This document shows, piece by piece, positions 1 through 4,300 of a stretch of 6,378 nucleotides of DNA. The position numbers and the translations under genes were made by a program. The notes below the pieces were generated by a model. It saw nothing but the letters and a program-made list of their open reading frames with translations, did no database searches and had not been told where the DNA came from. Source of the stretch: an uncultured Oscillospiraceae bacterium (GTDB taxonomy: Bacteria; Bacillota_A; Clostridia; Oscillospirales; Oscillospiraceae); NCBI GenBank assembly GCA_900770015.1, contig CAAGIU010000394.1:1-6378 (forward strand), in the 5' to 3' direction. Each line of letters opens with the position of its first letter. Position 1 is the first letter of the stretch.

Positions 1-1
1 C

Positions 2-190
2 AGCATCAAGGACGCGCTGGACGGCGTTGTGCCCTGGGTCGCGCCTACGGTGGGGCCCAATGGTTGGCAGGGCTACGGCATGGAAGTGAAGGTACGCCAC
101 AATGGCCTTGTGTACACCTCCAAGCACGAGAACAACACATGGGAGCCTGGTACGCCGGGCACAGAGCTTGTATGGGTTCTGGATGATTAA
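2..190 (+). CDS. C-terminal fragment of a phage virion protein ending in a carbohydrate-binding-module-like fold
   Basis: Only the last 62 codons are present; the gene starts before the window and stops at TAA 188-190. The fragment reads SIKDALDGVVPW, then a compact aromatic segment with the pattern GYGMEVKVRHNGLVYTS, NNTWEPG and VWVLDD. The order Y-x-G-x-x-V-x-h-x-G-x-x-Y, then N-x-x-W-x-P-G, then a terminal W is that of CBM5/12 (chitin-binding type 3) modules, which often end phage tail, fibre or decoration proteins and bind surface glycans. The fold is inferred from this pattern alone. The next gene starts 18 bases after the stop on the same strand, so the two are probably co-transcribed. 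The role as a receptor-binding or capsid-decorating protein is inference, because the N-terminal part that would decide it is missing. Confidence 0.7.
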   Translation, partial: SIKDALDGVVPWVAPTVGPNGWQGYGMEVKVRHNGLVYTSKHENNTWEPGTPGTELVWVLDD

Positions 191-193
191 GAC

Positions 194-201
194 AGGGAGG
201 G
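194..201 (+). promoter_or_regulatory. Ribosome binding site of the 352-residue protein gene
   Basis: AGGGAGGG lies 7 bases before the ATG at 209. This supports that ATG over the in-frame ATG at 233, which would shorten the protein by 8 residues and has no comparable purine run at the right distance. Confidence 0.8.
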
Positions 202-208
202 AAAAGCA

Positions 209-1267
209 ATGCTTTATACAAGCAATCGGAAGATGACGGATACAGGAATTTCAGCAAAAAGAATTAAAATCCCGGACAAGGAGACGGCCGCCCAGGAGAG
301 CACAGCACAGCAGGAAAAAGCAACGACAGGATATAAGCCATCCTCTGTTCCGAAGGCCGCAGCGGCGGAGCAGGCTGCACCGGAGATCCTGCGGCCCGAG
401 GACGCAGAGAGCGAATACCAGCGGCTTTTGAAGCAGGCTCAGGCGATGGGAAGCGCGCCGGTATACACAGACCAGTATGACGACAAGATCAACGCTCTGT
501 ACGCCCAGATCACCGGCAGGGGAAACTTTAACTATGACCTGAACGCGGACGCGCTCTGGCAGCAGTATCAGGACAGCTACACACAGATGGGCAAGCAGGC
601 CATGCGGGACAGCATGGGAAAGGCAGCCGCACTCACCGGGGGATATGGCAGCAGCTACGGGCAGGCCGTTGGGCAGCAGCAGTATGACCAGTATCTCCAG
701 TCGCTGGGGGATGTGGTCCCGGAGCTGTATGAGAGTGCATACCAGAAATGGGCCGACGAAGGGGACAGGCTTATCCAGCAGTATGGTATGCTGACCGACC
801 GGGAGGCCCAGGACTACGCCAGATACCAGGATGAATACAACAGGTGGCTGACAGAGCGCAGCTACGCAGACGCCAAGGCAGAGGACGCCCTGGACCGGCA
901 GAGCAGCAACCTGGACATGCTCCAGTACATGATCAGCATCGGCTACACGCCCACGGCCCAGGAGATCGCTGACGCGGGACTGACGCCGGACCAGTATGTG
1001 GCCATGATCAAATACAAGCAGGAGCAGGAGGCGGCGGCTGCTGCGGCGGCAAAGGGATCCGGCGTTGTATATAATCCTCCTGCCGCAGGTACTGGAACAA
1101 GTTCGCCAACCACATGGCAGGACGATCTGGTCAATCTCCAGGCCCTGAAAGACGGAGGCGCTTCATACGGGGATATCAATGAGTACATCAAGGACATGAC
1201 CAGGACCTATAATCTGGGCGACAGCGACGTGGAAGCGCTGCTGAAAAAGTACGCGATCAGAAAATAA
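209..1267 (+). CDS. Phage protein of unknown function, Gln/Tyr/Ala-rich, probably virion-associated
   Basis: A complete gene of 352 residues with a strong ribosome binding site. Residues 1-65 are polar, charged and probably disordered. Residues 66-235 are helical and rich in Gln, Tyr, Asp and Ala. They contain the distinctive stretch DSMGKAAALTGGYGSSYGQA (about 134-153), followed by repeated Y-x-x-Y/YDQYLQSL patterns. A low-complexity alanine run (EQEAAAAAAAKG) and a Gly/Pro/Thr linker follow, then a short C-terminal helical segment ending DVEALLKKYAIRK. There is no signal peptide or membrane segment. I recognise the GGYG-S-Y type of protein from virion regions of Clostridia gut phages, where it is usually annotated as hypothetical; I know of no proven function. 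It lies between a virion-protein fragment and a giant polyvalent protein, and its C-terminal LLKKYAI resembles the ILxKYGI motif at the start of that protein. This makes an internal-capsid or ejection role plausible. That role is inference; the reading frame is certain. Confidence 0.9.
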   Translation: MLYTSNRKMTDTGISAKRIKIPDKETAAQESTAQQEKATTGYKPSSVPKAAAAEQAAPEILRPEDAESEYQRLLKQAQAMGSAPVYTDQYDDKINALYAQITGRGNFNYDLNADALWQQYQDSYTQMGKQAMRDSMGKAAALTGGYGSSYGQAVGQQQYDQYLQSLGDVVPELYESAYQKWADEGDRLIQQYGMLTDREAQDYARYQDEYNRWLTERSYADAKAEDALDRQSSNLDMLQYMISIGYTPTAQEIADAGLTPDQYVAMIKYKQEQEAAAAAAAKGSGVVYNPPAAGTGTSSPTTWQDDLVNLQALKDGGASYGDINEYIKDMTRTYNLGDSDVEALLKKYAIRK

Positions 1268-1270
1268 AAG

Positions 1271-1300
1271 CGGGCCGCCACACAGGGCGGCCCCTACGAC
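1271..1300. repeat. Palindromic repeat A (GC-rich hairpin plus CCCCTAC tail) between two genes
   Basis: A perfect 8-bp stem, GGGCCGCC (1272-1279) and GGCGGCCC (1286-1293), encloses the 6-base loop ACACAG and is followed by CTACGAC. The same design, a GC-rich palindrome followed directly by CCTAC, recurs inside the next gene at 3998-4022 and 5626-5651. From memory it matches short repeats dispersed in Clostridia genomes. No T-run follows on the + strand, so it is not an intrinsic terminator for the forward operon. Read on the - strand, the stem is followed by GCTTTTATTTT, which could terminate antisense transcripts. Confidence 0.7.
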
Positions 1301-1310
1301 ATAACGGGGA

Positions 1311-1318
1311 TAGGAGGT
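1311..1318 (+). promoter_or_regulatory. Ribosome binding site of the giant polyvalent protein gene
   Basis: TAGGAGGT is a near-perfect Shine-Dalgarno sequence, 5 bases before the ATG at 1324. It fixes the start of the long frame and argues for high translation. Confidence 0.9.
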
Positions 1319-1323
1319 ACACA

Positions 1324-4300
1324 ATGACCAGAGCGGAGATTTTGAAGAAAAACGGGATCAAGAGCAGTACGGGGGCCAGCGCGGAAACGTTGAGAACGGG
1401 AGCGGCGGTCCCCGATTCTGGAAATGGGGTAGGGAACAGCCGGGAGAGCATCCTGGCAAAGTACGGGATAAAGAGCAGCCAGGGCGCAACCGTGGATACT
1501 GACGCATGGCACGACAATTACCAGGAATATATGAGCCTGCTGCGCAGTGCGGCGAAAGAACAAGAACAGAGTTTTGGCGATTTTATGCTCAACCAGCAAA
1601 AAGCCCTAAGAGAACAGAGTGAGGCCAGTAAAGTGAAGTCTCAGGCCAAGGCGGCCGGGCTGAGTATGAAGGACTGGTATAAGCAGGCAGAGCAGAATAA
1701 CAACCTGGCAGAGAATGAATACCTCCAGCTGGAAGAAAAATATAAAACCCTGTCCGCCGAAAGTGTGTTGGGAGCGCAGATCTGGGAAGGCGGGATCTAC
1801 ATGGGCGAGGATGAGGAGAAGAAAGCCTGGTATGAGGAAGAGCTGCGGAAGCTGAAAGAGCAGATAAACGCGGCAAAGCAGAACCAGCTTAAATCACAGC
1901 AGGCTCTGAGCGAAGCGGGCAGATACCGATATAGCGGATATGACCAGCAGGAAGGGTATAGCGAGACGGCGGAAAAGGGCATTTCTCAGTATGAGAGCGC
2001 CCGGAAGGAAACCGTGGAAAGCCAGGTGAACGACATCCAGCGGACAACTGCGGAGATCACCGGAAAAGACCCGACAGAATACCTCGAAGAAAAGGAAATC
2101 GCCCGGTATGCTGACCCTGCCACCTATCTGCGGGAAAGCACGGATTATAAAGAACCGACAGAGGAATGGACAGAGGAGCAGAGGCAGCTTTACGGCTATC
2201 TCTACGCCACAGACCGGGAGGAGGCCGACGCATATGCCATTGATCTGAACAGCGCATACGGCGCAAAGAAAGAGGGGGATGCCCGGCAGGAAACCCAGGA
2301 ATACGCTACAAAAAATGTTTTTACCGGCGCGGTATCCTCTGCGAAAGCTATTCTCAACCTGCCGCTGCGCGGCGTGGATTACATGAGCAAAGTGGCAGAG
2401 GAGCGGGCGAGAGGCGTCATTATGCCAGACGGAAAGCTGGATTCTACAGAGTATTCCAGTGCGGTCAAGTCTGCCATCTCCAGTACGATGAATGAAAAAT
2501 ATGGCACCATTAACGAGGATATACCCATCCTGGGCGGTAAGGGTTGGGGAGACGCCTATCAGACGGCCACCAGCATTGCTGAGAGTCTGTATTCTGTTGC
2601 CCTCGGCGGAGAATACGGATCCCTTGCCATGTTTTTCGGCAGCGCGGCCAGCGAGGGGATAAACGACGCACTGGCACGAGGGATATCCCCAGACAGGGCC
2701 GTGACCTTGGGTACGCTCAACGGTTTGGCAGAGGTGCTGGGCGAGAAATTCAGCGTGGAAGGATTGCTGAACATCAAGAGCGCGGCAGGAGCAAAGGCAA
2801 TCCTGAAAAACATTTTTATGCAAGCCGGCATTGAAGGCTCTGAAGAAGGTTTCACCACACTGCTGAATACGCTGGCTGACGAAATGGTGAACGGAAATAA
2901 GAGTGAGCTGAACCAGAATGTTTATCTCTACATGGCACAGGGAATGAGCGTTGAGGAAGCGGAGAAACAGGCGATCAAAGACTGGGCCAACGGCCTGGGA
3001 TGGGACATTGTGGCGGGAGCTCTCTCCGGCGGTATTTCCGCCGGGATCACCACGGCAGGCGGACGGGTTATGGATATGCAGCAGTATACCGGCGCAGATA
3101 AGCAGGAGCTTATCGAGCAGGCAAAATCACTGGGACAGAACACGGAGGCCTACAAACTGGCAGAGAGCATGGAAAAGAAGGGAAAGGCCAGTGTAAACCA
3201 GGTGGAACGGCTGACAAGGGCCATTGTGGAAACGGACGTACAGAATATTGCAAGCGCAGCGGAGGAACAGCTTAACACCCTGGGCGAGATTGGAGATGTG
3301 AATCAGATCGCTTTCGCCGTTGCCAAAACAGCCGCGGGGCAGGAGCTGAGCCGGGCGGAGAAAAAGGCGCTTGCGCAGAGCAAGTACGGACAGCGGCTGA
3401 TCAATGAGCTTGATCCAGAAAACATTCTGAGCGGGGAATACCGCAGCGGGTGGGCAGAAAAGCTCAACACAAAAATTGTCAACGCGCCTTTTTACAGCCT
3501 GGAAAAACTCGCGGGAACGGCCAGTGCAGACAAGGAAAGCACCGGCGAAGGGATCACGGCAGAAAACAAGGAAGCGCCCGTCCAGACCGGCACTGTCAAA
3601 GGAACGCTGAGCGGGATCGACGCGGAGGGCCGGGCAGTGATCAAGACTGAAGACGGAGAGCAGCATCTGGATGTTGAGGAAGCGGACATGCCGGAGGATG
3701 CGCGGTCGCTGGTTCGTGCCCTTATCCCCCTTGGGAAAAGTGCGGACGCCGCGTTCAAGGCCTACGACGGCAGCATGGGCGTGCAGGAGTATGCGGCGGC
3801 CTGGGACGCGGCAGAAAACCTTTTCGCGGCAAACGGCGTCTACCGGTCCGCATTGGACGAGAGCATTCTGGCAAGAGGACTGAACCCGGTACAGCGGGAG
3901 ATCGCCTACAATTACGGAAAAAGGACATATGAGGCCAAAAAAGCAGAACTGGAAAAGGGGCGAGAGAAGACTACCCCTCAGCCGTCTGCGGCGGAACGGG
4001 CGACCGCGAGGGTCGCCCCTACGGCCCTGACAAGGGGAGCCATGGAGCGCGGCAAGGGCAGCGTGAGCTATGAGGGAGGAACGGTTGACGGCGTGAGCTA
4101 CAGAGCCGTGGATAGGAAGAAGCTGACAGATCGGCAGAAGACCCAGGCGGCGGTGGCGGAGGCCATGGCCGAGGCCACGGGGCTGAACTTTGTGCTGTTT
4201 GAGGGCGACGCCAGAGGCAAGCAGGGCATCTATGTGCCGGGCGGTACCATATACCTGAATATCAACGCAGGGGCGGCCATCAGCAAAAATCTGATGGTGC

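Noticed and set aside
37..50. Another copy of the CCCCTAC-type repeat in the first gene fragment
   Set aside because: GGTCGCGCCTACGG matches the right arm of repeat B at 13 of 14 bases, but no complementary left arm precedes it and the residues fit the surrounding protein, so the similarity may be chance.
1027..1053. GCG/GCT-rich microsatellite as a possible phase-variable tract
   Set aside because: The alanine codons are mixed (GCG, GCT, GCA) and not a uniform trinucleotide run, and unit changes would keep the frame, so there is no on/off switching signal.
1271..1300. Forward intrinsic terminator after the 352-residue protein gene
   Set aside because: The stem is strong, but it is followed by CTACGACATAACG and not a T-run on the + strand, so forward termination is not supported; the two genes probably share a transcript.
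1894..2823. 309-codon open frame on the - strand
   Set aside because: It is antisense to the N-terminal region of the giant gene; its Cys/Phe/Arg-rich product has no recognisable domain and no upstream site supports translation.
4032..4044. Internal translation start (AAGGGGAG before an in-frame ATG at 4042) producing a separate zincin protein
   Set aside because: The purine run ends only 2 bases before the ATG, which is too close for normal initiation, and it is better explained as part of a repeat.
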